DNA from: Phytoseiulus persimilis
Lineage: Eukaryota; Arthropoda; Arachnida; Mesostigmata; Phytoseiidae
Length of the DNA: 64,000 nt
Direction: 5' to 3'
Assembly (NCBI GenBank): GCA_037576195.1
Contig: JAQZDE010000007.1
Coordinates: 1 to 64,000, forward strand
The position numbers and the translations under genes were made by a program. The notes below the pieces were generated by a model. It did not search any database. It was not told the origin of the DNA and saw only the letters and a list, made by a program, of their open reading frames with translations. Position 1 is the stretch's first letter. Every line of letters begins with the position of its first letter. This document shows positions 1 through 12,004 of this stretch, in pieces.

Positions 1-2600
1 CGGAAACCGAATCGCAGCTGCGAGTCACGGTTCGTGTAGTTGACAGTTTCGTGGCGCGATGTTCCGCAAGTTCGGGGTTGGGCGTCGACCGCGCATCTGG
101 CGCGGACTAGTACGAGCTCCGCGTAGAATTCGCTGGAGCTTCAAGAAAGCCACGGGACTATAGTATCGAGTTCTAAGATGTCCATTGCTACAGGTGGTCG
201 GTGACTGGATGCCAAGATCAATCTTCGGGAAGTTCTACGTGCTCTGCTCAATTTTGAGAATGCTGTACATTTCTTTGTACCTTTTCATTGTCAGGAGAGG
301 AGTTGAGAAGCCCGATGTTATATTCGTGGATCAAGTAAGTTTCGTGGTCGTCGTAATCAGGCTTATGATTCCCTCTGCAGAACAAACAATTTTCCGATTT
401 ATTCAGAAATGTGGCCGAAAGTCGAGCCATCCGTGTGATTCAGTCCTCGTCCGACTGATAGTTTTCACCTTCAGATCCCAGCTCAGAATGCGTTTCTGTG
501 AACCGTCGATTGATTTTCTCATTCCGCATGTCTAGCGATTCCAAACTTGTAGGAATCCTCCGAGCTGGTAATGGAGGGAAAGAATCCGAACAGCCACAAA
601 TGAACTCCGCCGGGGGGTTCGTTCCATCCAAGATTTGCTCATCTCTACTGTCTTCGGAGAGCGTTGACTGCACATCACTCCCTTGAAGGGAACTTGAACT
701 TCTTGTGCCTACACGTAGTTGCAGATTGGAATGAACCTCACTTTCGTCAGTTGCTTCGAGTATGAAAACCATGGAACCGTTGTCCGACCCTGATGTGCTC
801 ACTGTCGAAGCGCTGTCAGTCGCAGAGTTTCTAATCATTGTCATTGACATCTGAGTCCTCCGGAATCCGTTTTGGAAGATGCTTCATCTAACTTCGTTGT
901 TCATTTTCAATTAACATGTTCATGATGTCATCTTAGTATATGGGGCAATGCTTTGACAGCTTGTGAGAGTGGGTCGCCGAGCGCTGTGAGACGAAATGCC
1001 GCTCCAGACAGTAATTCTGGGGAAGCCAAACGAACGGCGAAAGTGAGATATTTCCGCTCCTTCAACTTCGATGTTCCATCGAGGCGCTCGTTCAGATTGG
1101 TGAGCGCTCGATTCTCGAGCATTATTTGAACAGTCCACACGAAGGGCATCGGGGAGATTGTCAACCGTGACACCTGTCCTGGCACGGAAGCGCTCGAGCC
1201 TCCGTGTGGGTGGGACGCCGAAAGCACTGGGCAAGGGGGGAATTTTCCTCGGAATACGGAGCTTCAAATGGCTGGCGCCCTAACTTCGCGTGAAACCGGC
1301 TATCGATTGATATGAACTTGAAGAGTGAGGAACGAATATTGAGCCCTCTCAGGTTCCATAAAGTCGAGGTTCGCTTACAGGTTTCTCAATGCATCCCGTT
1401 CCTACGTTTGGTCGGGGTTCCCGTGCTCTATTATTGCCACCACCCTGATTGTCTTCTCGTGCGAGAGAGGAGCGCCCTCAGAGACTTTTACAGGTAAGCA
1501 TGCCTCCGGCTGAAGGTCGGCTATCGAAATCACTCGAGCAGCCCCGTTCATCTCCTATGCAAAATGAATGGATAATCTATTCACAGGAAACCGATCGACT
1601 GGTTCGAGGAGTACACAACTTCTTTGGCAGACAAGATTGTTGTCAACTCTCGATACACCGAGAGAGTTTTCCGGCAGACGTTCAAAGCGCTGTCGCACGA
1701 AACGTTGGAAGTTCTCTATCCCACCGTCAATTTCACTCTGTTCGACTCCCCAGTGAACGAGGACTGCTTGGAAGATCTTCCACAGCTGAAGAACCCGAAG
1801 CTCACGACCTTCTTATCCTTGAATCGTTACGAGCGGAAGAAACGGATGGGACTGGCAATCAGTGCTATACGTGGGTATCACCGGCCGGCTTTTGGATCCA
1901 ACTGCGGAGCGATAATTCAGTCTCACGGTTGCATAACGAACGTCTCCCCCGTATTTTCAGAGTACGCCCTGAAAAATGGTGGGGAAAACCTACATTTAGT
2001 TGTTGCCGGCGGTTTCGACCCGGCGAACGCTGAGAACGTGGAGCATTTCGAAGAGTTGGTCAGTTACGCAAAGACGTTAGGAATCGAAGATCACGTGACG
2101 TTCCTGAAATCTCCATCCGATAAGCAAAAGCAACTCCTCATGCACTTGTGCTCAGCCGTTATCTATACACCCGAGAACGAGCATTTCGGAATAGTTCCGA
2201 TTGAGGCCATGTACTCTGGGAGACCGGTGATAGCCACTAACACCGGTGGACCTCTGGAAACGGTAAGCGAGCGCGTATTCTCAGGCGGCTATCGGTAGAC
2301 ATTCTGGATCATTTTGTTCGGTGTGATAGCGTTTTGCGCTTCGAATCTTCTCCAGACTCGTAACGGTTTCAGATTGAGCACAACGAAACCGGCTTCCTCT
2401 GCGAGGCCTCTGATAGTGCTTTCGGCAAAGCGATGCTGGCGATCGCCGCGGATCCCGAACGGAAAGTTGAGGAGATGGGGCTGGCAGGGAGGAGACGAGT
2501 GGTAACTTTGTTCTCATTCGAAGCCTTCCAACGTGGGCTGATAGAACTCCTCGAGAATCTCGTCTCGCCAACTACAGATCCCAAGAAGAAGCGGCGATGA
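1..2600 (+). CDS. ALG2: ALG2, alpha-1,3/1,6-mannosyltransferase (5' partial)
   Basis: Glycosyltransferase family 4 enzyme that adds the second and third mannoses to dolichol-linked Man1GlcNAc2 on the cytosolic face of the ER. Exons by splice phase: 1-29 (enters from the left edge), 194-334, 1381-1493, 1587-1870, 1961-2262, 2373-2600. They give about 364 residues; the human protein has 416, so roughly 50 N-terminal residues lie outside the window. Visible family motifs are VVGDWMPRSIFGKF, the hydrophobic stretch ILRMLYISLYLFIV, PIDWFEEYTTSLADKIVVNS, LNRYERKK, and the GT4 signature NEHFGIVPIEAMYSG with its E-x7-E pair. The protein ends in a basic tail, KKKRR. Intron 2 is unusually long for this locus (1046 bp) and carries antisense open frames. 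Identification is firm; exact splice sites are by eye. Confidence 0.95.
440..1267 (-). other. Antisense open frames inside ALG2 intron 2 (possible nested gene)
   Basis: Two coding-like frames lie on the minus strand inside the ALG2 intron. The first (about 1264 to 928) has regular amphipathic protein such as ENRALTNLNERLDGTSKLKE and KYLTFAVRLASPELLSGAAF. The second (850 to 440) begins right after a CTCAG acceptor-like site and encodes an acidic, Ser-rich protein ending near GENYQSDED. I recognise no family. I could not find a strong donor that joins the two frames. They may be exons of a nested gene, remnants of one, or chance frames. Confidence 0.25.
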
Positions 2601-2631
2601 ACAGACGCTTATTTGCTGGGATTGACCGCAC

Positions 2632-2637
2632 AATAAA
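2632..2637 (+). terminator. Poly(A) signal of ALG2
   Basis: A canonical AATAAA lies 32 bases after the ALG2 stop codon, implying a very short 3' UTR. The convergent GDPD1 stop is only about 500 bases away on the other strand, so a close cleavage site is expected. Confidence 0.6.
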
Positions 2638-3102
2638 GTTGGGGCCGAGATTCATTCCTGAATGATATTTGTTCGAGTCCTGGAATAAGGGCGAAGCCAA
2701 CCAAAAGAAGAGCCGGGTCCCAGGAAGTCAGATCAGATATATTCTCCATCTCGACGGGGACATTCAGAACAGGGCTCCCAAATCTATGGGAGTCTTTCGA
2801 GTACATCAACATGTTCTGCGGAGCCCTTTGACTCTTCGCGCATATCGCCAGATACGGCGAAATTAAGTAGGCGAGGCTTCAAAGCGCAATAGCGGTTCAG
2901 TTCGTGGCTACGAATCATATTGTTGCGGACACTGACTGCATGATTCCCAAGGATTGTTCATCAAAGCTTCCGATACGACTTGTCACATCACGGTAAGCGT
3001 TGGAAGTAACATATACTGCTGACGGAAGTGAAGTCCCCCGTCGTCGGGGAATGCACGGATCATACGTCGAAATTTCCAGGAACGTAATCGTAATGGATCT
3101 GG

Positions 3103-4953
3103 CTAACTAAGCTCTCGTCCCGAGGGAATGTGGGGGTGCTCGCTGAGGTATGCTCTTAGAAGTGTCGGACAATCGGTCATGATTCCGGTGGCACCTAGTT
3201 CAAAACATCTGTCGAACGTGTGTCTGTCGTTTATCACCCACAGATAGACCTGCAATTGAGTGGAAAAGCCGATGGGTTCCCAGGAGAGTGCTCCACCCCA
3301 GGAACAAAAATGCCGAATCGAGATTCAAGTCATCGATAACACAAACCTGAATGCCACGACGTCGCAAATGATTGAAAATGAAGGGTCGCATCAGAAGAAC
3401 ATCAATGGCAACCAAGAGAAACCAGTATGCGGGATTCATAGCTGCAGCTTCCCTGGAAATCAACGAATTAGAAGCCACAAAGACAAGAGCACCCCTTCTT
3501 CGTTCAGACTTGCTGAACGACGCTCATCCTCAGACTAACCTGAAGTATCGGTTATTCTCCTGAGCTTTGGGGTGAAACACGCTGAGACAAGATTCTTCAA
3601 TTGGCAAGAAAGGCAGCAGGCCGGTCCAAGCAGCGAAAGTCAACCATGCGACTCGAGGGGCAGAAAAGATGATGGGAATCGATGCATCCTGGAATCCGAG
3701 CGATGGTAAGAATGTCCCATCCATCCAATCCCCTCCTCCTCATCCGAACAGAGCCCGGGAAACATCTCGGCTTCAACTGTTCCAGTGAGGCGGTCATCCA
3801 AGCTGAGATTTTGTGTAGCCTACTCAAGGAACGCCGCATCAGTACAACTCGGTGGACCCCACCGGAAAATTTCTGAAGAATGATCCGATCGATCCTTTCC
3901 TCTTGATATCCAGCGAGCTGTTCTCATTTCGAGCCAAACCCTGAAATCCAGGAGCCCTACCTTCTTGAAGCATTTCTGGGTAACCACATCGGAAATATTG
4001 CCCCAAACCGTTATGTCTTGACGCCGGAATGTGAGGATCAATTCATAGACCTGCTCGATAAGAACCTCCTCATGGCGTTTCAGGTCAATAATCATGGGCG
4101 TCTGAGGGAACCTGAATCAGAGGGATAGGTTTCAGTTCGATGGAACAATCCTACGATTCGGATGATCTGCAGCTGACCCAAGAGAATTCCTTGACGCAAA
4201 CCTCTCAAAAACTTCCCGCAGTAGGGGAATTCGACGCCGCTCCATTGCTGCGTTCAAGCAAGTGATGCCATTCAAAAATTCCACGTCGATCAGAGGCAAG
4301 AGCGGCGGTAACTCCTGGAAGTTCAATACATGAATGTGAGCTCATCGTGGAAGCTGGGCTTGAATCGTACTCTTTCGAGTACGGTTGGGAGTTATTCAAG
4401 GTGATAGACTCCATTGATAGGCGATTGGAAAAGCCTACGGACCTGATATCGGAGTTCCGAAATTTTCATGTTGCATCCAGTCAATCTTCTCAGAGAATCT
4501 TCATGAGCGACGACGACCTAAATTTTTTCAGAAGTAACCTTTAAAAACTCCTAGCACTTTGCTGGGAGCGATTTCAGTCGATCACGATATCCATCACTTA
4601 CTTGCTCATCCCGTGTAAGCTGCACGTCAAGGTGCAGCATATCAGTAGCGCAATTGGTGACGGCTTGTTGAAACGTTTCCATAGTGTTCTCGACTCCTTC
4701 GAAGGCACCTGAATATCGAAGACGAATCGGAGAGCAGAGTAATGGACACGTACAGAACAGATGAATCTTTTGTTTCCAATGTTGGACTATTCGTGAACAG
4801 AAAAGTACCTCCTCTGTGGCTTATGTGAACAGCGTTGAACTTGAGGCGCTTCTTACGATGGAGCAAGGTGGGATACTTGAGTAAGATCATTGAAATGACC
4901 ATGTAGCTCCCGAACACTATCGAAGTCAAGAGCGAGAGCCCTCTCTTCGGCAT
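3103..4953 (-). CDS. GDPD1: GDPD1-like glycerophosphodiester phosphodiesterase / lysophospholipase D
   Basis: Membrane enzyme of the GDPD1/GDPD3 (GDE4/GDE7) type, which releases lysophosphatidic acid or acylethanolamines from lysophospholipids. Exons on the minus strand: 4953-4809, 4708-4602, 4517-4443, 4314-4202, 4111-3961, 3688-3540, 3452-3347, 3249-3103. All phases fit and give 330 residues, near the human length. An N-terminal membrane anchor (SIVFGSYMVISMILLKYPTL) is followed by the catalytic signature HISHRGG, the metal-binding Glu in GVENTM, HLDVQLTRDEQ and VVVAHED. The family-specific segment TGLLPFLPIEE and the C-terminal ELGATGIMTDCP are present. It converges on ALG2 and diverges from PDHB. 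The choice of the isoform name GDPD1 rather than GDPD3 is by overall resemblance only. Confidence 0.95.
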
Positions 4954-5957
4954 GATTGGGAAGGGCTGTGGAAAATTAATGCTGTCGCAAATAGTTTGAG
5001 AGGCTCAGCACTTTTTGAGCAAGAATGCACAGTCATAGACGAGAGAAGTCAGATTCGAGTTCCGTCGAACTCAATCTAGAGCAGAGCGGAACAAGAAATA
5101 CCAAAATATTGAGTTGGGTGGAGGCAGACTGATGAACTTGGAAAAAAAAACGGTAGCTAGGGCGTTTCACATCGACAGGTAAGACATGTCATCTATGCCG
5201 TTGTAGAAAAATATCACTATATATGCATCTCGTCCCTCAAGAACGCTCTCTCTCTGGAGCACATCGACGTTGCATCGGAACTTGAAGAAGTTTACGGCAC
5301 TTCAACAGCGAAAATTCGAGAGATAAGAGCTCGCAGCGCAGTGCAGCGACACGTGGGTAGGAGGTCAGACTCATCGTTGAGTTCACACCCCCTGACACAG
5401 ATAATCGGCAGAACACCGGCTTCTGCTTGCAGCGTACAGACAAGAGTGACATGTCTTCTTCCTCGGACGAAAAATAGCCACGCGGAATATCTTACTCACC
5501 TGTGCCAGGAGAAGTCAAGCCCTCATGTCAGAAAAAAGATGGATTCTGGTTTTCCCAATCCAGTTACTCGAGCCCCACATTGTTGCTTGGAGTCGCGCCT
5601 CGGAAGCAGGTTCGCGTACCCTCGTTTTCACTGAGACCACAGTGGACCCTCTGCCACTTGCCGCAGCGGTGTGGCTGCTCCTTGACATTCGAATCGGCTA
5701 TCGCTCAACGCAGCCGCAGAGATTCCCTTGTTGCCGCTCTTATAAAAAATCCGAGTAATCGCAACATCCAGCTCATCCCGAGAACACCTTCTCGTGCGGG
5801 TCTCGTGCGACGCGCCAGCTGCTCTTCATTTTCGAAACGAGCCTATACACACGGCTCATGTAGATGATCAGGTCTCTTGTGCGCGGCTGCATCCAGCCGC
5901 AACTCCGCCGAAAATCTCTTGACTCGGTTGACCGTGGCTCTCTGAGCTTGGAACAAA
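4954..5957. other. Divergent intergenic region between GDPD1 and PDHB
   Basis: About 1 kb separates the GDPD1 start (minus) from the PDHB start (plus) and presumably carries both promoters and 5' UTRs. A TATA-like TATAAAAAAT sits near 5741-5750. Open frames of up to 121 codons occur on the plus strand, but their proteins look non-coding (Ser/Arg/Cys-rich, no motif). I see no further gene. Confidence 0.4.
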
Positions 5958-8163
5958 ATGAGTGCGACGGTTAATTTTCTGCGTAATACCATCGCGCGGA
6001 ATGTGTTTCGTCAGTTCAGTACGACCCCGAGGGTTGCAGCCTCTCAAATGACCGTCAGAGACGCGTTGAACGCGGCCATTGATGAAGAGATGGAGCGCGA
6101 TGACAAGGTTGGTGGTATTCGAATTACTCGTAGGAACGCCTACACCACTTGTCGTCTCTGGTAGGTCGTTGGTAACTCCGAGTAAACTTGGGACCGTTAC
6201 TCGGGAGTATGGGGATGAGGGAATGGGGAATTGGCGACTCTCGAAATTCGGTCGGAATGGCTTCACTGCTTCTGACAAAATTTTGATGACCGAACTATCC
6301 GAGGTGAATCCTCGAAACTTTCAAGGTTAGACGGACGATTTCTCGATTGGTGCGCCTTCAAACTCCGAATGATAGCTGATGAAACCGAAAACCGTGTCCG
6401 AAGCACTCGGTTTCTTTGCCGCGAATCGAGAGAGACTTTGAACTAAAAATCTCGCTATGTATTCGGCGTTCACTTCTTGAGGACGGCCTAACACTGTGAA
6501 TCGCGGTACTCCAATGAACCTCAGTCGACACAACGGAAGACCTCCTTCATCATGCGATTGGCTGAGGGAATCGTCCTTTGACAGTTCTCTGGCATATTCA
6601 GAATTATTTGGCCGTTTCTTCTCTAGGTGTTCATCCTCGGTGAAGAAGTTGCTCAGTACGACGGAGCGTATAAAGTGAGTACCATAAGCCCAGCAAACTT
6701 CGGGTTCTATCGCAAGCTCAGAAACCTCAGTCGAAAGAGAGCTCCATTGAAGAGAAAACCCATTCCCTCCAACAGGTGACTCGGGGACTCTGGAAGAAAT
6801 ACGGCGACCGGAGGGTCATAGATACACCTATCACAGAGATTGGTTTCGCCGGGATGGCAGTCGGCGCCGCCTTCGGAGGGCTCCGACCTATTTGCGAGTT
6901 CATGACATTCAACTTTTCCATGCAGGTCGGTTCCGCCGATGGAGACCTTTACTCAGATTCGCGTGGTATGCCAATGCATAATATCTAATGCAGCTGGCGT
7001 CGAAGTTTCGCAACTTTCGAATCATGCGACAGTGAGGAACCGCCGATACTTGCAGGCCATAGATCACGTGATCAACTCGGCTGCGAAAACCTATTACATG
7101 AGTGCGGGATTGATCGCAGTTCCCATCGTCTTCCGAGGACCCAACGGCGCTGCGGTGGGAGTAGCGGCCCAGCATTCGCAGTGCTTTGCTGCTTGGTATG
7201 CCCAATGCCCCGGTCTCAAAGTTCTCTCTCCTTACAACTCAGAGGATTCGAAAGGCTTGTTGAAGGTACAGCGGTTCTCTGCGGATTCTCTCATGATTCT
7301 TCGGGGCTGAAGTGCCGACCCGGCTCACCACTGCTTGCCTGACCCCGTTTCAGGCAGCTATTCGCGACAACGATCCCGTAGTTTTTCTCGAGAATGAGCT
7401 CGTGTACGGTACAACGTTTGACATGTCTGCCGAAGCGATGTCGAAAGATTTCGTCCTGCCGATCGGGAAGGTTTGTATCGCGAGCGCTTGGATGGATCAC
7501 CCGAGAAACCTGTTTCTTGGGAACGTGATGAATGAAATCGATGTTTCTTTCATTTCAGGCCAAAATCGAGCGAACTGGAAACGCGGTCACGCTGGTAGCG
7601 CATTCGAAGCCTGTGGGAACTTGCTTAGAAGCCGCCAACGAGTTAGCAGCTGTGAGGACAACACTTCTTTAATTTCAGCTCGTTCGTTTCCGATCGAGTG
7701 GTCGACCGAGCTTCAATCAGAGCTTGTTGATTTCAGGCCGGTATCGAATGCGAAGTGATCAATTTGAGATCGATTCGGCCCTTGGATTTCGAAACGATCG
7801 CTAATTCGGTCATGAAAACCAATCGGGTGGTCACGGTAGAAGGCGGCTGGCCCACCGCTGGGGTGGGTGCTGATATCAGCGCTCGACTCATGGAGAGTGC
7901 TGTTTTCGATTATTTGGATGCCCCCGTCATCAGGTATTGTTCAAGAATGCGTCCGCTCGTGGAATTTTCCGTTTCCCACTGATGAAGCTTCCAACAGGGA
8001 CTTATTCACGCTGTTCGTCTTGGAAGTACCCGATCACTGATTGTCTTGCAGAGTTACGGGCGCCGATGTTCCAATGCCATACACCGCCAGTTTGGAGGTT
8101 CGTGCCGTTCCTCAAGCGAGCGACGTTGTACGAGCTGTGAAGACGATGCTCAACGTGCAATGA
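5958..8163 (+). CDS. PDHB: Pyruvate dehydrogenase E1 component subunit beta, mitochondrial
   Basis: Beta subunit of the thiamine-dependent E1 enzyme of the mitochondrial pyruvate dehydrogenase complex; with the alpha subunit it decarboxylates pyruvate and passes the acetyl group to E2. Eight exons: 5958-6107, 6627-6674, 6776-6925, 7056-7265, 7354-7470, 7559-7651, 7737-7933, 8052-8163, giving 358 residues (human 359). The first 25 or so residues are a typical matrix-targeting peptide (Arg-rich, no acidic residues, [11 protein letters not shown]). Conserved blocks include [73 protein letters not shown] and [16 protein letters not shown]. The short 48-base exon 2 and the intron sizes (about 80-520 bases) are consistent with a compact genome. 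No defect is seen. Confidence 0.97.
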
Positions 8164-8546
8164 TGTCGAATGCAGAGCAGACAGTGATTTCTATCAGGAA
8201 CTCCCTCAGAGCCGTCACTGCGACGATTGCGTCAACTGACGGGGCCTCTCCGGGCGAGCCCCATGTTGAATACAGATTTACTCCCGGCTCGATTTCTGGT
8301 GTTGCGCTTGTTCCGACCCGATGCTCCCTGATCCTCACAACCGACTTCTCCCCAAACATTTCCCACTGTTCCGTTTGTCCCTCGAGATTAGCCACCTATA
8401 GAAGGGAGTTCTGCCGTTGAGCGAAAAGCCATGAAGTTACTGGGGTTTCCTAAATTGTTCACCCGATTTTGAAGCAATAGTGACTGAATTTGCTCTCGAG
8501 TTCCATGCTGTTAGACGGAATAATTGTAAATTATCCGATGTTACAG

Positions 8547-8552
8547 AATAAA
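8547..8552 (+). terminator. Possible poly(A) signal of PDHB
   Basis: AATAAA lies 383 bases after the PDHB stop and before the next gene. Position fits, but no other evidence supports its use. Confidence 0.35.
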
Positions 8553-8823
8553 GTCGAAAGAATGATGATGTTTCTGAAACATGGTGCTCCCAGAAAGAGT
8601 CCGGAATGTCTGGTCAATGAATCACATCGAGCCGCTGTTGGTGAATCGGCGAAAGTCATCGCCAAGGAATCGTGCGCGTTGGGCTCGATTCCGAGGACGC
8701 GCCTTTGTTTTCAGTGTCGTCCATTTCTCGAAGTTGTCTTTGGCACAGCCTTTATTTGCTCGATATTACTGGTCCCGCATGGGATGATGGCGAGCACAGC
8801 GGGAAACGTTCATTCGGCTCCAG

Positions 8824-9420
8824 ATGGAGGCCAACGAGAGCGAGATTCTGGTTCTCAAAGAAAAGTACTCGACAGAGTTGATTGAGTTCCTCCGAGCTGA
8901 CACCGAGTTCTGTGATTTCGCCTTGGAATGTGCTGGCAAGGAACGAGTGAAGTGCCACGGGTGCGTCGTCAGATCGCAGTTCAGCGTCAGCGGTCGTTCC
9001 GTATCGACGAATCTACCGAAAGACATTGTTAGCAGTCTCGTAGACTTCTGCTACACCGGACTATTGCGCGCAACTCCTTCAAACATAATCTTCTTCCTGG
9101 AAGGAGCTGTGCTGCTGAAATGCAAACCGGATCTCCTGGAGACGCTGGAAGCATACTTCTTATCGAATGTCGATACCATACTTGAGCAAGAATCCCTCAT
9201 CCCGAGATTGCCGGAAGAGGTTTTGAGACGCACAATCCTGCAAGCGTCGTCTTCGGAAACTTGGATGAGACTCTTGTTTGTTTGGTGGAGCGCTGAACTC
9301 AAGAAGCGCCAAAAAGCCTACGTCGAGATCGTCGAGGAGCTTTCAGTTCTAACGAGACTTCGCGTCGTCGGCGTGAGGAACGAAAGCACATTTTATGATG
9401 TTGAGCTTCCAAAAGAGTGA
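8824..9420 (+). CDS. BTB/POZ-BACK domain protein, single exon
   Basis: A 198-residue open frame with a shortened BTB/POZ fold followed by a BACK-like helical region. The BTB part runs from about residue 28 (DTEFCDFALECAGKERVKCH) to about 105, with the characteristic LVDFCYTGLL and the helix FLEGAVLLKCKPDLLETLEA. Then LPEEVLRRTIL and similar helices follow. Compared with usual BTB domains, roughly 15 residues are missing between VVRSQ and FSVSGRSV, where the conserved S-x-Y-F-x-x-x-F helix should be. The frame is open for 13 codons upstream of the ATG and begins near a CTCCAG acceptor-like site, so an upstream exon is possible. AATAAA lies 59 bases after the stop. BTB proteins of this kind usually mediate dimerisation or Cullin-3 binding; the substrate cannot be inferred. 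Confidence 0.65.
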   Translation: MEANESEILVLKEKYSTELIEFLRADTEFCDFALECAGKERVKCHGCVVRSQFSVSGRSVSTNLPKDIVSSLVDFCYTGLLRATPSNIIFFLEGAVLLKCKPDLLETLEAYFLSNVDTILEQESLIPRLPEEVLRRTILQASSSETWMRLLFVWWSAELKKRQKAYVEIVEELSVLTRLRVVGVRNESTFYDVELPKE

Positions 9421-9478
9421 ATCGAGTATCTTTGAAAGGATGAAATGTTCTATGAGGCAAGGCACGGGACTGGATTGG

Positions 9479-9484
9479 AATAAA
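9479..9484 (+). terminator. Poly(A) signal of the BTB gene
   Basis: AATAAA lies 59 bases downstream of the BTB gene stop codon, a normal distance for a compact 3' UTR. Confidence 0.5.
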
Positions 9485-9657
9485 AATTCGAGAGCGGAGC
9501 CCTCGTGAATGCATTGGATCCATTCGTCGCTAGGATTTTGGTTCCTACTCCGGATTCGTGGATCGTCCACATGCCTCGATGAGATTGAATGGGGTCAGTG
9601 ATAAATTGACCTGAAAAGCTCGAGCACTGGGTGTGTAGGAACCGGGATCCCGAGACG

Positions 9658-10329
9658 CCATAAGACCGGACATGTCCCTGCCGTCCGGTTTCCGGGATTT
9701 CAGGGGAAAATTGGCGGATTCTGGGATTTCGGGAAAAGAGGTCCGAAGTTCGGGATCCAAGAAGACAATGTCCCAGTGTTGAGAGATCGAAGGGATTCTA
9801 GTTCGATTCCAAGCCCTTCCGGGAGCAAATGTCCGGCGCTACAGAGCGTTAACCGTGTGAGAGCGCCGCCCGCGGACGGTTGAACGCCGTCTTCGCAGAC
9901 CGCGAGCAGAGCGAGCATTTCCCGTGGTGGACTCAAAGCGTGAGTTTCCCACGCAAATACGTATTTCCAGCGGGAAAGAACTGAGAAATACGCTCCTCCA
10001 TGTTCGAATGACATCATGTCGGGAAATACTCCGAGCGAAGGCCCTCTAAAAACTCGAATTTCGGGGAGATCTCGATTAAGGAACCCGGTGCCCAGAGGAA
10101 CAGATGTTGGATATAATTGAAGAGAGGATCAAGTTCACTCTGACTTCTCATCCTAGTACTAGAGACTCATCAATGCTGCATGTGATGAGGGGCACATATC
10201 GAGGCTCGAGCCTCTTCCAGTCACATAAATTGGTGGATCTGGAAATGTCCGGTTTGAGGTCCGGTTCCGGCACTGATGACTTGTCTTGACGATGTCCGGT
10301 TTTTGAGGAAAAAATGTACGGTCATATGG
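9658..10329. mobile_element. Decayed DNA transposon, second copy of the 16.7-kb family
   Basis: The left end CCATAAGACCGGACATG (9658-9674) and the right end ACGGTCATATGG (10318-10329) are inverted relative to each other. Both match the ends of the element at 16718-17412. The spacing from core to core is 672 bases, against 679 bases in the other copy. Both ends also carry several short TGTCCG or CCGGAC motifs just inside the terminus. The outermost bases have diverged, no clean target duplication is visible, and I find no transposase reading frame. Confidence 0.55.
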
Positions 10330-12004
10330 CTCATGACTATTCAACGCTATTCTGATCGAGCACTAACTCAGAAGATAGTCACCGCTCCCTCTATACTTGA
10401 TAATGCTCCAAAAGGGTGCGTGAGAGATGTCAGAAAACTCTTGCGATAACGACCAAGGGTCCGAAGCAATCGCGCATCTGACCGAGGGGGATTGACGAGT
10501 TCGTCTCCAAACAGCAACAAATCCATCCATGTTCAAGTCGAGGAAATCGTTTCCTTATTTTGACGAAGGTCGGGAGCGCAGTGCCAAGGTTGAACTTTGC
10601 AATCAGATAGGCTCAGGACGGTGAGCTTAGTCCAGGCAGCTCCGTCGATCAGTGAGCCACTTGGGGGGCGGCTTGGGCAATCATCATGTTTGCATTTATG
10701 GCGCTTCGGAAATTGAGAACCGAATGATCAATCGAAATCCTCGTCCGCCGAAGGCATATCAGTGCTACCTCAACTGGTCCCATAAACATAGATACGGGAT
10801 CACCCGCGCGAGAGCGCAGAGAGTTGGGAAACCAGCTCGTTCCGCGATGTGAAGTTTGACCGCGGACCGCGTCCGAGAGGAAAAATCGTATTCATCGTCT
10901 CAGGTTGTGAGATCCTGTGATTTCCAAACACGCTCCCACGCATAGACCTTCTTTTCTCTTCGAATCCATGGGCCTTTGGAGAACTTTCTCCTCGATAAAT
11001 AGATACTTCGCACTTATTCATTTTTGACAATGGAGAACCGACGAACTTATCTCCTCTCGCCTATGAACCTGTTTCGTAGCTCTTCGACGCACAGGAAGCG
11101 AACGAATATCAACGATCTGTGATTCACACGTGGAACAGGACATGACCCAGAACCGATATCGATCGAAACTCGTGATTCGTCAGGAGTGGACTTATCGCCG
11201 TTTGGAGACGAACGCGCCAATCTGAACCACAAAACCGATCTTCGGTACCGCTCTATTGAATTTCGACATGAATTCGACCGAGCTTCGGAAGTCCTGGAGT
11301 CTTTGTGCGAGTCCCAGTAAATATGAGGACGTCGAGAATCCATTTCAATGAGTTAGAGAAGTGATCATGATCAGAGGGTCCTAGAGAACGATCTCAGAAG
11401 ATACCCTGTTTGAACTCGAGATAGAGATCGAAAGCCAATTCTATTTAGCAGCCTCTCGGTGGACTGAGAAACTGCACAGCTCCCACTTCCTTCTGAACAC
11501 GGGCCTGCTTCGAATCAGTCCACCCCTATTCCAGGGGGTTGCTGGTACACTGGTCAAAACACGGCAAAACAATGCGCTGCTCCTAGTCTTAACTTTTATC
11601 AGCACTCCCACAGAAACCTCCCCATCAGAGGCCACCAGTCAGTTAGATTGTGCCCCTCCGTTGGAAGATTAGGTGCTTTCTTAACTCAGAAGGGCGGGAA
11701 GCTACGGAAACAAGTATTGCAGTCGGCGTTCCGTATTCCGGAGCAACTCGACACACTGCAAGGAAACGTCTCATTCCCCCGCTCTGTGACGAAGTCGGTC
11801 GGGAGCTCCCCTCGCGCGTTTAACGTCTTCTCAATCTTTTAAGTCGATCGTAATCTGGATTACCAGAGGACTTCGCCTCGGTGCCAACGCGTTTTATGGG
11901 TTTAGATCTCGTGATGGATCTGTTGATCAAATACTCAACAAAGATAGTCGGGTGAACTTGCCGAGAAGCGCAGTCGGGACGTGCTTTGGACGGAGGTAGG
12001 AACA
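10330..12004. other. Gene-poor stretch upstream of the lipase gene
   Basis: No open frame here shows a recognisable domain or a plausible chain of exons. The frames present (up to about 98 codons) are rich in Arg, Ser and Pro and look like chance frames. The end of this stretch should hold the promoter of the lipase gene that starts at 12005. Confidence 0.35.

Noticed and set aside
5868..6278. 136-codon minus-strand frame over the start of PDHB
   Set aside because: It is antisense to a well-supported coding exon and its intron and has no motif, so it is a shadow frame.
9792..9810. GTTCGATTCC resembling a tRNA B-box
   Set aside because: No A-box at the right distance upstream and no cloverleaf arms can be drawn around it.
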